Assembly (NCBI RefSeq): GCF_013394595.1
Contig: NZ_CP053348.1
Location: 1,116,001 to 1,180,000 of the forward strand
DNA: 64,000 bases
DNA from: Winogradskyella forsetii
GTDB taxonomy: Bacteria > Bacteroidota > Bacteroidia > Flavobacteriales > Flavobacteriaceae
Reading direction: 5' to 3'
Positions 32,453 through 40,166 of the stretch are shown piece after piece. The translations under genes and the position numbers were made by a program. Position 1 is the stretch's first letter, and the number at the start of each line of letters is the position of its first letter. The notes under the pieces were generated by a model. The model saw only the letters and a list, made by a program, of their open reading frames with translations, was not told the origin of the DNA and did no database searches.

Positions 32453-32482
32453 TTTGAGATTGATCCAAAATCTGTACCTTCG
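32453..32482 (+). promoter_or_regulatory. recR: Hybrid promoter for recR formed by IS end and host DNA
   Basis: TTTG (32453-32456) lies in the right end of the ISAon1 element; TACCTTCG (32475-32482) is host DNA that starts in the target duplication, with 18 bases between them. The -7 box is only 5 bases upstream of the recR ATG, so the transcript would have almost no leader. The -7 box departs from TAnnTTTG at one base. Confidence 0.45.
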
Positions 32483-32487
32483 CAGTC

Positions 32488-33105
32488 ATGGAATTTTCAT
32501 CAAAACTTTTGGAAAACGCAGTCAACGAGATGTCGCAATTGCCGGGAATCGGTAAGCGAACTGCATTGCGTTTGGTCTTGCATTTATTGCGTCAACCAGA
32601 ACATCAAACCGTTCAATTGGCAGATGCTTTGTCTAAGGTGCGACGTGAAATTAACTTCTGTAAATCGTGCCATAATATCAGTGATAAAGTGTTGTGCGAA
32701 ATCTGCGAAAACCCAAATAGAAACAGTGAATTAATCTGTGTGGTGGAGGACATTAGGGATGTCATGGCTGTGGAAAATACCAGCTCCTTTAAAGGTCTGT
32801 ATCACGTTTTAGGCGGAAAGATATCGCCTATGGATGGCATTGGGCCACAGGATTTGAATATTTCCACTTTAGTTGAAAAAGTAAAATCAGGAAAAGTAAA
32901 GGAATTGATTTTTGCCATGAGTCCAACGATGGAAGGGGATACCACCAACTTTTATATCTTCAGGCAAATACAAGATTACAATATAGCAATGTCCACTATT
33001 GCAAGAGGCGTTGCAGCAGGAAACGAATTGGAATATACCGACGAAATTACCTTAGGTCGTAGCATTATAGATCGTGTGCCTTTTGAAGCATCACTAAAAT
33101 CATGA
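32488..33105 (+). CDS. recR: Recombination mediator protein RecR
   Basis: 205 residues, full length for RecR. N-terminal helix-hairpin-helix ([17 protein letters not shown]), C4 zinc finger [16 protein letters not shown] at about 56-71, Toprim domain ([16 protein letters not shown] and the following [16 protein letters not shown]), and a C-terminal [20 protein letters not shown]. It loads RecA on gapped DNA with RecFO. Its native promoter region is displaced by the ISAon1 element, so expression may be altered. Confidence 0.95.
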   Translation: MEFSSKLLENAVNEMSQLPGIGKRTALRLVLHLLRQPEHQTVQLADALSKVRREINFCKSCHNISDKVLCEICENPNRNSELICVVEDIRDVMAVENTSSFKGLYHVLGGKISPMDGIGPQDLNISTLVEKVKSGKVKELIFAMSPTMEGDTTNFYIFRQIQDYNIAMSTIARGVAAGNELEYTDEITLGRSIIDRVPFEASLKS

Positions 33106-33109
33106 TGTT

Positions 33110-34210
33110 TTGAAGTTGTCTGTCATCATATTAAATTATAATGTGCGCTACTTTTTAGAATTATGTCTAAAAAGCGTTGAGGAAGCCATTGCTAATATCG
33201 ATGCCGAAATAATTGTGATAGATAACAATTCCCCAGACGATAGTTGCGCTATGGTAAAGCAACTTTTTCCTACTGTAAAGCTTATAGAAAACCACGAAAA
33301 TTTGGGATTTTCTAAAGGTAATAATATTGGTGTTGCTCAAGCTAATGGCGAATATTTATGTATTCTAAATCCAGATACGGTTGTCGCTGAGGATACCTTT
33401 ACTAAACTTATCCAATATGCGGATTCAAAAGAGAATCTTGGTATTATTGGTTGTCAACTCATTGATGGAAAAGGTCAATTTCTTCCGGAAAGTAAACGAA
33501 ATGTGCCAACGCCAAAAGTATCCTTAAATAAGATGTTGGGAAAAACTAACGATTACTATGCAAATCATATTCAAGCTGAAAACAAAGGTAAAGTTGCTAT
33601 TTTAGTAGGTGCATTTATGTGGCTCAAAAAAGACGTTTATAAAGCTGTTGGAGGTTTTGATGAAGCTTATTTCATGTATGGAGAAGATATCGACTTATCT
33701 TATAAGGTTGTAAAAGCAGGTTATGATAATTACTATTATGGAGACACAACCGTCATACATTTTAAAGGGGAAAGCACATTAAAAGATGCCAAATATGCCA
33801 AACGCTTTTATGGAGCGATGCAAATTTTTTACAAAAAGCATTTCAAACAAAATCTGTTTTTTAATGTTATCGTTTGGCTAGGAATTAAATTAGCATCCTT
33901 TCTGAATAAGGTTCCAGTGTCAGTAGAAACAAAAACAAACAAATCGTATGTGCGTTCTAAGACCTTAGATGAATCTTTAGAAAAACAATTACCAAAACCC
34001 ATACAATTTTTAGATTCACTAGAAGATAAAATTGAAAGTCATAGTATGGTGGTGTACGATTTCAATATGCTGAAAACTACTGACGTGATCCGTGACATGA
34101 AACAGAAATCGAAACAAGAGAATATTGTTTTTAGATTTCTACCAAAAAACAGTAAATTTATCATCGGAAGTGATAGTGCACTCAATAGAGGTAAAGTGTT
34201 ACATTTCTAA
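33110..34210 (+). CDS. Glycosyltransferase family 2 protein
   Basis: 366 residues from a TTG start 4 bases after recR; no ATG is available. GT-A fold: LSVIILNYNVRYFLELCLKS, IIVIDNNSPDDS, NLGFSKGNNIGV, YLCILNPDTVV (nucleotide-sugar and metal site), LVGAFMWLKKDVYKAVGGFD and MYGEDIDLSYKV, the rhamnosyltransferase-like pattern. The C-terminal 100 residues are a family-specific extension. It probably adds sugar to surface polysaccharide. It is likely translated with recR. Confidence 0.9.
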   Translation: MKLSVIILNYNVRYFLELCLKSVEEAIANIDAEIIVIDNNSPDDSCAMVKQLFPTVKLIENHENLGFSKGNNIGVAQANGEYLCILNPDTVVAEDTFTKLIQYADSKENLGIIGCQLIDGKGQFLPESKRNVPTPKVSLNKMLGKTNDYYANHIQAENKGKVAILVGAFMWLKKDVYKAVGGFDEAYFMYGEDIDLSYKVVKAGYDNYYYGDTTVIHFKGESTLKDAKYAKRFYGAMQIFYKKHFKQNLFFNVIVWLGIKLASFLNKVPVSVETKTNKSYVRSKTLDESLEKQLPKPIQFLDSLEDKIESHSMVVYDFNMLKTTDVIRDMKQKSKQENIVFRFLPKNSKFIIGSDSALNRGKVLHF

Positions 34211-34301
34211 AGTTGTATTAATTGAATAAAAACCAACGATTCATCTGTTTTTTTATTAATTTTGCAATCGATTTTAAAATAAAGACCTTCAAATTATAGA
34301 T

Positions 34302-34372
34302 ATGGCAAAGTTCGAACTTAAGTTACCTAATATGGGAAGATATTTCCTGCGAATGCAGGAATCTATGTAAAT
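34302..34372 (+). pseudogene. Relic of the original 5' end of the E2 gene
   Basis: ATG GCA AAG then a 27-base stretch nearly identical to the start of the downstream acyltransferase gene gives MAKFELKLPNMG, the usual N-terminus of this protein; after residue 12 the frame enters the inserted GIY-YIG element and stops at 34370-34372. This shows where the E2 gene began before the element entered. A TAATTTTG box (34257-34264) upstream may be its old -7 element. Confidence 0.85.
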
Positions 34373-34457
34373 TCAAGTTTATGCTTTGGTATGTTTATAT
34401 AATGGCCAATAAACCTAAAGGTGTAATTTATATAGGTGTTGTACAACATTAAAAAAA

Positions 34458-34889
34458 ATGAAAATAAGAATCTTAATAATGTTAGTTTTAGTCTTTATAA
34501 GTTGCAAAAATGTCGACACAAAAGAAAATGAACAAGAAATAATCGTGGTTGATTCAACTGAATTAAAAACTAAATCTTCTAACGAAGAAGAAAATTTAAT
34601 TAGTAATGGCATTTGGATAAGTGCAATTGACTCTTTATCGACTGTTGAGATTAGTGGCAAAAGGTGGTTTTTTAAATATAAAAATGTTAAAAATGGACCA
34701 AATGACTATTATCAATATTTGATTAATGAAAGTGTTTTTGATAAAGATAGTTCAATAGTTGGCGGTAGTTTAGTTTTGACAAAAGAATCTGATACTCTTA
34801 AATACGGAATAGAATATATCTCTAATAAAAAAATGACTCTTATATATTTACCAAGAGGAAATTTCCAAGAATTTAAGAAAAAAGAGTAA
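34458..34889 (+). CDS. Small lipoprotein, solitary cassette cargo
   Basis: 143 residues, ATG 10 bases after the opening box. Lipoprotein signal MKIRILIMLVLVFISC with Cys16, then an acidic linker (TKENEQEIIVVDSTELK) and a small beta-rich domain (GIWISAIDSLSTVEISGKRW, YGIEYISNKKMTLIYL). It is exported and membrane anchored; function unknown. It is comparable to the lipoprotein cargo at 7683 and 16629. Confidence 0.75.
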   Translation: MKIRILIMLVLVFISCKNVDTKENEQEIIVVDSTELKTKSSNEEENLISNGIWISAIDSLSTVEISGKRWFFKYKNVKNGPNDYYQYLINESVFDKDSSIVGGSLVLTKESDTLKYGIEYISNKKMTLIYLPRGNFQEFKKKE

Positions 34890-34893
34890 AAAC

Positions 34894-35087
34894 GTTGTAC
34901 AACATTGTATATAAAACATAGCTAATAAGGGCTCTACTAAAGGTTTAGTGTATTTAGGAAGACCACCAAATTTTTAAATTTGGCTTTTCGAGAAAGTTAA
35001 GAGAATAAGAAAATTTAAAAATTCCGCTCGTGAATAATCCGAAAAGAAAATGCTTTTAAATACGCTACGTTTCATATACGGAGACGT
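34894..35087 (+). repeat. Folded site of the solitary cassette (attC-like, long class)
   Basis: Box GTTGTACAAC, spacer ATT, arms GTATATAAAACATAGC and GCTACGTTTCATATAC with A/C at positions 7 and 12 as in every array site; inner palindrome CCAAATTTTTAAATTTGG; right spacer GGAGAC. It is closest in plan to sites 1, 2, 4 and 9. Confidence 0.87.
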
Positions 35088-35443
35088 ACCGATAATATAG
35101 AAGAACGCGTAAAAGAGCACCAATTAAAAATCAGGATGAAGTCCTTCACAGCCAAGTATAATTGTGATAAATTGGTTTATTTTGAAGAATATGGTGATGC
35201 AAATGAGGCTACGATAAGAGAAAAAAGGATGAAGAAATGGAAAAGAGAATGGAAAGTAAAAGTTATTGAAGACATGAATCCAAGTTGGATGGATTTGAGT
35301 ATGAACTGGAAGTTAAATTAGAATAAGTTAAGAGATGTCAAATAATAAGGTTCCTGCCTTCGCAGGAAATCGTTTCGAACTTAAGTTACCTAAAATGGGA
35401 AGATATTTCCTGCGAATGCAGGAATCTATTTAAATTCAAGCTT

Positions 35444-35761
35444 ATGCTTTGGTATGTTTATATAATGGCCAATAAACCTAAAGGTGTAATTTATATAGGT
35501 GTTACCGATAATATAGAAGAACGCGTAAAAGAGCACCAATTAAAAATCAGGACGAAGTCCTTCACAGCAAAGTATAATTGTGATAAATTGGTTTATTTTG
35601 AAGAATATGCTGATGCAAATGAGGCTACTTTAAGAGAAAAAAGGATGAAGAAATGGAAGAGAGAATGGAAAGTAAAAGTTATTGAAGACATGAATCCAAG
35701 TTGGATGGATTTGAGTATGAACTGGAAGTTAAATTATAATAAGTTAAGAGATGTCAAATAA
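35444..35761 (+). CDS. GIY-YIG nuclease family protein, copy 2 (intact)
   Basis: 105 residues. GIY-YIG core: WYVYIMANKPKGVIYIGVTD (Y...YIG), R in NIEERVKEHQ, KYNCDKLVYFEEYADANEAT with the catalytic E, and REKRMKKWKREWKVKVIEDM. This is the short UvrC-like/YhbQ type found in many copies in Flavobacteriaceae. It lies within a 389-base palindrome-ended unit inside the E2 gene's 5' region, and its stop overlaps the present E2 start by 11 bases. It may cut DNA to move or duplicate the element; this is inference. Confidence 0.88.
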   Translation: MLWYVYIMANKPKGVIYIGVTDNIEERVKEHQLKIRTKSFTAKYNCDKLVYFEEYADANEATLREKRMKKWKREWKVKVIEDMNPSWMDLSMNWKLNYNKLRDVK

Positions 35762-37274
35762 TAAGGTTCCTGCCTCCGCAGGAAATCGTTTCGAACTTAA
35801 GTTACCTAAAATGGGAGAAAGTGTTGCAGAAGCAACCATAACCTCATGGCTTAAAGATGTTGGCGATACAATTGAAGCAGATGAAGCTGTTTTGGAAATC
35901 GCTACAGATAAAGTAGATAGCGAAGTGCCGAGTGAAGTCGATGGCGTTTTAGTCGAAAAACTATTTGATGTTGATGATGTAGTACAAGTAGGGCAGACTA
36001 TTGCCATAATTGAAACTGAAGGCGGAGAAACCACAGAAGTGAAAGCTCCTGAAGCAGAACCAGAACCACAACCAGAACCGGTTGCTGAACCAGAAGCGCC
36101 TAAGGCAGTTGCTGATGTTGCACAAACGGTAGTGGCAGCAAAAACAACTGTTGAACCAGTGGTGTCTACAGAAGATCGATTTTATTCTCCATTGGTTAGG
36201 AACATAGCGAAACAAGAAGGTATTTCTCAAGCAGAATTAGACGCTATTCCTGGAACAGGAAAGGACAATCGTGTCACTAAAAACGATATTAAAGCTTATT
36301 TGGAATCACGTAGTTCTGCACCAAGTCCTGCTCAAACACCTACCTCTCAACCCGAAACTGTTGCAGAACCTAAAGCAGATTCCGTTTCTGCTACAAAAGA
36401 TGAGGACACTAAGACTTTGGATGCTGAGCGTAGTCAAAGTTCAATTGAAGCGCCTAAGAAAGAAATAGGCAATGAGCCAAGCCGAAGTGCAGAAAAGCCA
36501 AAATCAGATAAACCAGCAGACAAGCCAGTAGAAAAATCTAAAGAAAAACCAATTGAAGTTTCAAATGGTGATGAGATTATAGAAATGACCAGAATGGGGA
36601 AACTCATTTCAAAATATATGGTAGATTCGGTGCAAACGTCTGCCCATGTTCAGTCGTTTATTGAGGCTGATGTAACCAACATCTGGAACTGGAGAAAGAA
36701 AGTAAAAAACGACTTTATGAAGCGGGAAGGTGAAAATCTAACCTTCACTCCAATCTTTATGGAAGCCGTAACGAAGGCTTTAAAGGAATTCCCAATGATG
36801 AATATTTCCGTTCAAGGTGATAAAATCATTAAAAAGAAAGCTATAAATGTTGGAATGGCAGCTGCTTTACCAGACGGTAATTTAATTGTGCCAGTCATTA
36901 AAAATGCGGACCAGTTAAATTTATTTGGGATGGCAAAACGTGTTAACGATTTGGCCAATAGAGCACGAACTGGCAAATTAAGTCCAGATGATATACAAGG
37001 TGGAACGTACACTGTAACCAATGTTGGTACTTTTGGCAGTATTATGGGAACACCAATCATTAATCAACCACAGGTTGGTATTTTAGCATTAGGTGCGATT
37101 AGAAAAACGCCTGCAGTGATTGAAGGGCCAGAAGGCGATTATATTGGCATCCGTTATAAAATGTATTTATCCCATTCTTACGACCATAGAGTAGTTAATG
37201 GTGCCCTTGGCGGACAGTTTGTAAAAGCGGTCAAGGATTATTTGGAAGCTTGGGATTCTGATCGGGAAATTTAA
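35751..37274 (+). CDS. Dihydrolipoamide acyltransferase, E2 of a 2-oxoacid dehydrogenase complex
   Basis: 507 residues. Lipoyl domain 13-90 with the lipoylated Lys54 in IATDKVDSEV, a Glu/Pro/Ala-rich linker, peripheral-subunit-binding domain (SPLVRNIAKQEG, GTGKDNRVTKNDIKAYL) at about 143-185, a long charged linker, and the acyltransferase core ending in SHSYDHRVVNGALGG; the usual DG after the catalytic His region reads NG. The first 12 residues MSNNKVPASAGN come from the inserted GIY-YIG element, which replaced the native MAK start. It transfers acyl groups to CoA in the pyruvate, branched-chain or similar complex; which one is not resolved. Confidence 0.93.
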   Translation: MSNNKVPASAGNRFELKLPKMGESVAEATITSWLKDVGDTIEADEAVLEIATDKVDSEVPSEVDGVLVEKLFDVDDVVQVGQTIAIIETEGGETTEVKAPEAEPEPQPEPVAEPEAPKAVADVAQTVVAAKTTVEPVVSTEDRFYSPLVRNIAKQEGISQAELDAIPGTGKDNRVTKNDIKAYLESRSSAPSPAQTPTSQPETVAEPKADSVSATKDEDTKTLDAERSQSSIEAPKKEIGNEPSRSAEKPKSDKPADKPVEKSKEKPIEVSNGDEIIEMTRMGKLISKYMVDSVQTSAHVQSFIEADVTNIWNWRKKVKNDFMKREGENLTFTPIFMEAVTKALKEFPMMNISVQGDKIIKKKAINVGMAAALPDGNLIVPVIKNADQLNLFGMAKRVNDLANRARTGKLSPDDIQGGTYTVTNVGTFGSIMGTPIINQPQVGILALGAIRKTPAVIEGPEGDYIGIRYKMYLSHSYDHRVVNGALGGQFVKAVKDYLEAWDSDREI

Positions 37275-37340
37275 ACAAATCCCTTTGAAAAAAGGGATCT
37301 CATTAAGAGACTCTCTTTTCAAATTATAAATCAAAAAGCG

Positions 37341-37371
37341 AAAAGCACAGTTATAAGACTGTGCTTTTTTT
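37341..37371 (+). terminator. Bidirectional terminator between E2 and OYE genes
   Basis: AAAAGCACAGT-TATAAG-ACTGTGCTTTTTTT, 11-bp stem. It lies between convergent genes and can serve both strands. Confidence 0.85.
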
Positions 37372-37385
37372 GTTGCTATATAATT

Positions 37386-38471
37386 TTAGTTGCTCTCCTC
37401 AACAAAACCATCCCAACGTCGCATATAAGTGATAAACGAATCACTTAAGCCTTCATTTTTCAAATAGGATTCAGTTACAGGCGTTTCAATAGGCGTAAAA
37501 TTAGGATGGTTCATAACTTTCAATGGGAAATCATGATGTAGAATTGCTGAACGACCGATGGTAACAAAGTCAACTCCTAAATCTAAGACCTTTTGAACTT
37601 GCTTAGCAGTTTCTATTTTACCAGCCACGGTAAGTTTTACATTTTTATAATCGAGCAGGAGAATATGTTCTAACAAGTTGAGTTCACTTTCAGGATATTC
37701 TTCTGGCATTTTAAAACAATCCCAAAGCGATACATCTAAAAAATCAATTTGATTGCTATCAATCAGTTGTTGCGAAATCAATTTTATTTCAGATAGTTTC
37801 ATGCCAAATCTTTCCGGTGATAATCTAACACCCAATAAAAATTTAGGACCACATTGGTTTCTAATTCCATCTACAATTTCAAATAATAATCTTGAGCGAT
37901 TTTCAAGAGAGCCTCCATAATCATCGGTTCGTTTATTGATCTCTGAACTTAAAAATTGCGTTAAAATATAACCATGAGCACCATGAACTTCTACGCCATC
38001 ATAACCACAACGCTTAGCTCTTACGGCTGCAGCTATAAAATCATTTTTTAGCTCTTTTACTTCTTTTAGACTTAAAGCTCTGGCATTATGTTTTTCGCTG
38101 TCAGAAGGACAAACGGCTTTTTCACCAATAACATCTTTGGGAGATCGCATACCTGCATGATGCAATTGTATTACGGCTAAACTACCTTCAGCTTTAATGG
38201 CTTTGGCAAGTTTGGTATGGCCTTCAGTCAAATTATCCGAAAATATGCCTAACTGTCCTGGAAAACCTTTACCTATTTCTTGCACATGCGAAGCACAGGT
38301 CATCACTAAGCCAAATTGCCCTTTGGCACGCATTGTCAACCAACCAAATTCATCCTCGGAAAGTTGTCCATCCTCATAGCTTTGTCGGTTGGTTAATGGT
38401 GCTAGCATAAAGCGATTTTTTTGGGTTTTACCACATTTAAATATAATTGAATCTTTAGGGTCGTTTTTCAT
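37386..38471 (-). CDS. NADH:flavin oxidoreductase (old yellow enzyme family)
   Basis: 361 residues, an FMN-binding TIM barrel. Landmarks: RFMLAPLTNRQSYEDGQLSE at the start, VIQLHHAGMRS, GYDGVEVHGAHGYILTQFLS (substrate/flavin His-xx-His-like pair), SSEINKRTDDYGGSLENRSR and FVTIGRSAILHHDFP near the phosphate site. It probably reduces activated alkenes with NAD(P)H. It has its own terminator at 37341 and no operon partner. Confidence 0.92.
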   Translation of the reverse strand: MKNDPKDSIIFKCGKTQKNRFMLAPLTNRQSYEDGQLSEDEFGWLTMRAKGQFGLVMTCASHVQEIGKGFPGQLGIFSDNLTEGHTKLAKAIKAEGSLAVIQLHHAGMRSPKDVIGEKAVCPSDSEKHNARALSLKEVKELKNDFIAAAVRAKRCGYDGVEVHGAHGYILTQFLSSEINKRTDDYGGSLENRSRLLFEIVDGIRNQCGPKFLLGVRLSPERFGMKLSEIKLISQQLIDSNQIDFLDVSLWDCFKMPEEYPESELNLLEHILLLDYKNVKLTVAGKIETAKQVQKVLDLGVDFVTIGRSAILHHDFPLKVMNHPNFTPIETPVTESYLKNEGLSDSFITYMRRWDGFVEESN

Positions 38472-38565
38472 ATAATAATGATGGATTTTTATGATAGCGA
38501 AGTTCGGTTATTTGTTTTTAAAGTCAAACCTTTCTGTTTTTTATGGAATCTCATTGTAACTACTT

Positions 38566-38598
38566 AAAAAGCACAATCTCAAGATTGTGCTTTTTTTT
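38566..38598 (-). terminator. Terminator after the peroxiredoxin gene
   Basis: AAAAAGCACAATCT-C-AAGATTGTGCTTTTTTTT hairpin with T/A runs on both sides, 70 bases downstream of the peroxiredoxin stop on the minus strand. Confidence 0.8.
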
Positions 38599-38668
38599 CA
38601 TTCTGTTTGAAAACTTCAGATCTAAAACACTAGAAACCATTATTGGAACTGCGTAAAATAGCTACGTT

Positions 38669-39310
38669 TTATTTCAGATTTGGTTGTGGTGTCATTCTTA
38701 AATAAGGCTTAACTTCAGTATGTCCTTTTGGAAACAAACCAGGAATGTCTTCATTCGCAACAGATGGTATTATAACACAGTCATCTCCGGTATTCCAATT
38801 CGCAGGTGTCGCGACTTTATGATATGCAGTTAATTGCAAAGAATCTATGACTCTCAATAATTCGTCAAAATTCCGTCCAGTTGATGCAGGATACGTAATG
38901 GTCAATTTTACTTTTTTATCTGGATCTATAACAAATAAAGATCTCACCGTCAGTTTACTGTCAGCATTGGGATGAATCATATCATATAATTCAGCTACTT
39001 TTCTATCTTCATCTGCAATTATAGGAAAGTTTACCTCAGTGTTTTGTGTTTCATTAATATCCTTTACCCAGCCTTTATGCGATACTAAACCATCTACACT
39101 TAGTGCAACTACTTTAACGTTTCTTTTGTCAAATTCAGTTTTATATTTGGCTACGGTTCCTAACTCAGTTGTGCAAACTGGCGTATAATCTGCAGGATGG
39201 GAAAATAGAATTCCCCAACTTTCACCAAGCCATTCATGAAAATTAATTTCGCCTTCTGTGGATTGTGCTGTAAAATTAGGTGCTTCATCACCTAGTCTAA
39301 TCGTGCTCAT
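38669..39310 (-). CDS. Peroxiredoxin, Prx6-like
   Basis: 213 residues, AhpC/TSA fold with a C-terminal 1-Cys Prx domain. The peroxidatic Cys46 lies in HPADYTPVCTTELG; Thr43 and the later Arg (LTVRSLFVIDPDKKV) complete the active site. A second cysteine near the C-terminus (GDDCVIIPS) is shared by many Prx6 proteins. It reduces hydrogen peroxide and organic peroxides in the cytoplasm. Confidence 0.95.
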   Translation of the reverse strand: MSTIRLGDEAPNFTAQSTEGEINFHEWLGESWGILFSHPADYTPVCTTELGTVAKYKTEFDKRNVKVVALSVDGLVSHKGWVKDINETQNTEVNFPIIADEDRKVAELYDMIHPNADSKLTVRSLFVIDPDKKVKLTITYPASTGRNFDELLRVIDSLQLTAYHKVATPANWNTGDDCVIIPSVANEDIPGLFPKGHTEVKPYLRMTPQPNLK

Positions 39311-39519
39311 ATTTTTTTAATTTAAGATTATTAATTCTTGTCTTATTACTCAAATTAAAGCAAGAATCGCCAATTTTATGGCATTAAAACTAAGTTAGTC
39401 TATTTTTTTCATAAAGCCAAGGTTCAAAAATGAGTTTAACGTGAGTATAACATTATTAACCTTTAATGTCAAAAAGTCTGTAGAGATTCAAGTGCAGACC
39501 TTTCGGGTATTTGAAGCTG

Positions 39520-39771
39520 TTAATCTAATTCTTCACAGGAAAACCCCATAAGTTTCACTTGATTAATAATATCGATTTGGCTTAAGTTTTTACGGGAGTC
39601 TACTCTTAAAACTTTGTCAATATCTTCTAAATCTACAGACCATTCAATTATATTTCTGTTAGCGTTAAAAAATAATTGTAACATATCTAAGTCGAGCATA
39701 GTTTCGATATTTGTTTTAAAGATATGAATATGAATGTCGTTTTGCGATGTTTTATAAAATGTGCTGCTCAT
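39520..39771 (-). CDS. Small uncharacterised protein, third gene of the sigma-factor operon
   Basis: 83 residues from the ATG at 39771 (MSSTFYKTSQNDIHIHIFKT...). The frame is open to 39939 but that upstream part overlaps the membrane-protein gene. The sequence IETMLDLDMLQLFFNANRNI, IEWSVDLEDIDKVLRVDSRK looks like a small ferredoxin-like or heavy-metal-associated-type fold without cysteines. It overlaps the preceding gene by 20 bases. Confidence 0.65.
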   Translation of the reverse strand: MSSTFYKTSQNDIHIHIFKTNIETMLDLDMLQLFFNANRNIIEWSVDLEDIDKVLRVDSRKNLSQIDIINQVKLMGFSCEELD

Positions 39772-40162
39772 TTGTTTCTTCTTTAGAGGTTTTACGATTG
39801 ATATAGGCTTCATAAGCTTGATTTCCTTCTTCTTTCCAAAAGTCATCATAATGTTTCCATTTTGAGAATTCACCTTTAGTATTGTGGTCACATTTCGATG
39901 ATTTGGATCTTTTTTTGTCTTTGCCTCCAAAGCCACCACAACCGCCTAAGAGAGTTTTTAATAGAATAAAAATACCAACGGACTCCCAAAACGTAAGTGT
40001 CGTGAGACCAAATATCATAGGCATTAACCAATTCCATAGCCACATAATAATAAAACCAAACAATATGGCTAATCCTGTAATAAATAGAGCACCAAAAAGT
40101 ATCATTCCAATAATTTCTCCTGGTGATTTACCTCTCATTTTATGCTTAAAGTAATTTGACAT
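39752..40162 (-). CDS. Membrane protein, second gene of the sigma-factor operon
   Basis: 136 residues. Two transmembrane helices at about 18-45 and 50-72 (GMILFGALFITGLAILFGFI; LTFWESVGIFILLKTLLGG), a Gly/Lys-rich loop (GGCGGFGGKDKKRSKSSKC) and a charged helical tail rich in His, Lys and Glu. It lies 4 bases after the sigma-factor gene. This position is often taken by an anti-sigma factor, and the layout (helices plus charged tail) also resembles Spy/CpxP-linked sensor proteins; function uncertain. Confidence 0.7.
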   Translation of the reverse strand: MSNYFKHKMRGKSPGEIIGMILFGALFITGLAILFGFIIMWLWNWLMPMIFGLTTLTFWESVGIFILLKTLLGGCGGFGGKDKKRSKSSKCDHNTKGEFSKWKHYDDFWKEEGNQAYEAYINRKTSKEETNEQHIL

Positions 40163-40166
40163 GTTC

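Larger units (their letters stand above)
31048..32466 (-). mobile_element. ISL3-family (ISAon1-type) insertion sequence
   Basis: 1419 bases. Imperfect terminal inverted repeats start GGATCA at both ends and share a GTTGTGTG block. A perfect 8-bp direct repeat AAAATCTG flanks it (31040-31047 and 32467-32474), the size expected for ISL3, so the ends are exact and the insertion is recent. Two overlapping minus-strand ORFs encode the transposase. It is inserted only 21 bases upstream of the recR start codon. Confidence 0.93.
34441..35087 (+). mobile_element. Solitary cassette inserted in the GIY-YIG gene
   Basis: Exactly 647 bases are inserted between GGTGTT and ACCGATAAT relative to the intact copy 35444-35761. 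The unit has the same plan as the array cassettes: box GTTGTACAAC (34438-34447, its GTT shared with the target), one gene, closing box GTTGTACAAC (34894-34903, self-complementary) and a long-class folded site ending GGAGACGT. There is no target duplication. The left joint keeps GTT; the right joint reads GT before ACC, one T fewer than a perfect GTT exchange. Confidence 0.88.
34381..35321 (+). pseudogene. GIY-YIG nuclease gene, copy 1, interrupted by a cassette
   Basis: The first 20 codons (34381-34440, MLWYVYIMANKPKGVIYIGV) are separated from the rest (35088-35321, resuming with TDNIEERVKEHQ) by the solitary cassette. Compared with the intact copy 2 it also has some substitutions (RMKSFT for RTKSFT, YGDANEATI for YADANEATL) and an earlier stop (AAATTAG for AAATTAT). 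It is non-functional as it stands. Confidence 0.9.
34338..35789 (+). mobile_element. Tandem pair of small GIY-YIG elements with palindromic ends
   Basis: The unit seen intact at 35401-35789 is 389 bases. Its left end holds the palindrome TTCCTGCGAATGCAGGAA (35407-35424; also 34344-34361), its right end TTCCTGCCTCCGCAGGAA (35767-35784; TTCCTGCCTTCGCAGGAA at 35351-35368), so the ends are inverted relatives. It carries one GIY-YIG nuclease gene. The left copy (34338-35373) is the same unit enlarged by the 647-base cassette at 34441-35087. Confidence 0.8.
34311..35816 (+). repeat. Three copies of a 27-base E2 sequence flanking GIY-YIG element copies
   Basis: TTCGAACTTAAGTTACCTAA plus WATGGGA occurs at 34311-34337 (with one T for A), 35374-35400 and 35790-35816. 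The first and last represent the target duplication, the middle one results from tandem duplication of the element with one target copy. Confidence 0.9.

Noticed and set aside
34441..35087. Solitary insert as a MITE or IS remnant
   Set aside because: There is no target duplication and no terminal inverted repeats at the outer ends; the inner box pair, the gene and the covarying stem fit the cassette plan.
37190..37220. Asn for Asp in the E2 motif (DHRVVNG) as loss of activity
   Set aside because: The catalytic His is kept, and I believe related Bacteroidota enzymes often have this change, so it is not evidence of inactivity.
39772..39939. Longer start for the 83-residue protein of the sigma operon
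   Set aside because: It would overlap the upstream membrane-protein gene by about 190 bases with low-complexity codons; the ATG at 39771 gives a normal small overlap.
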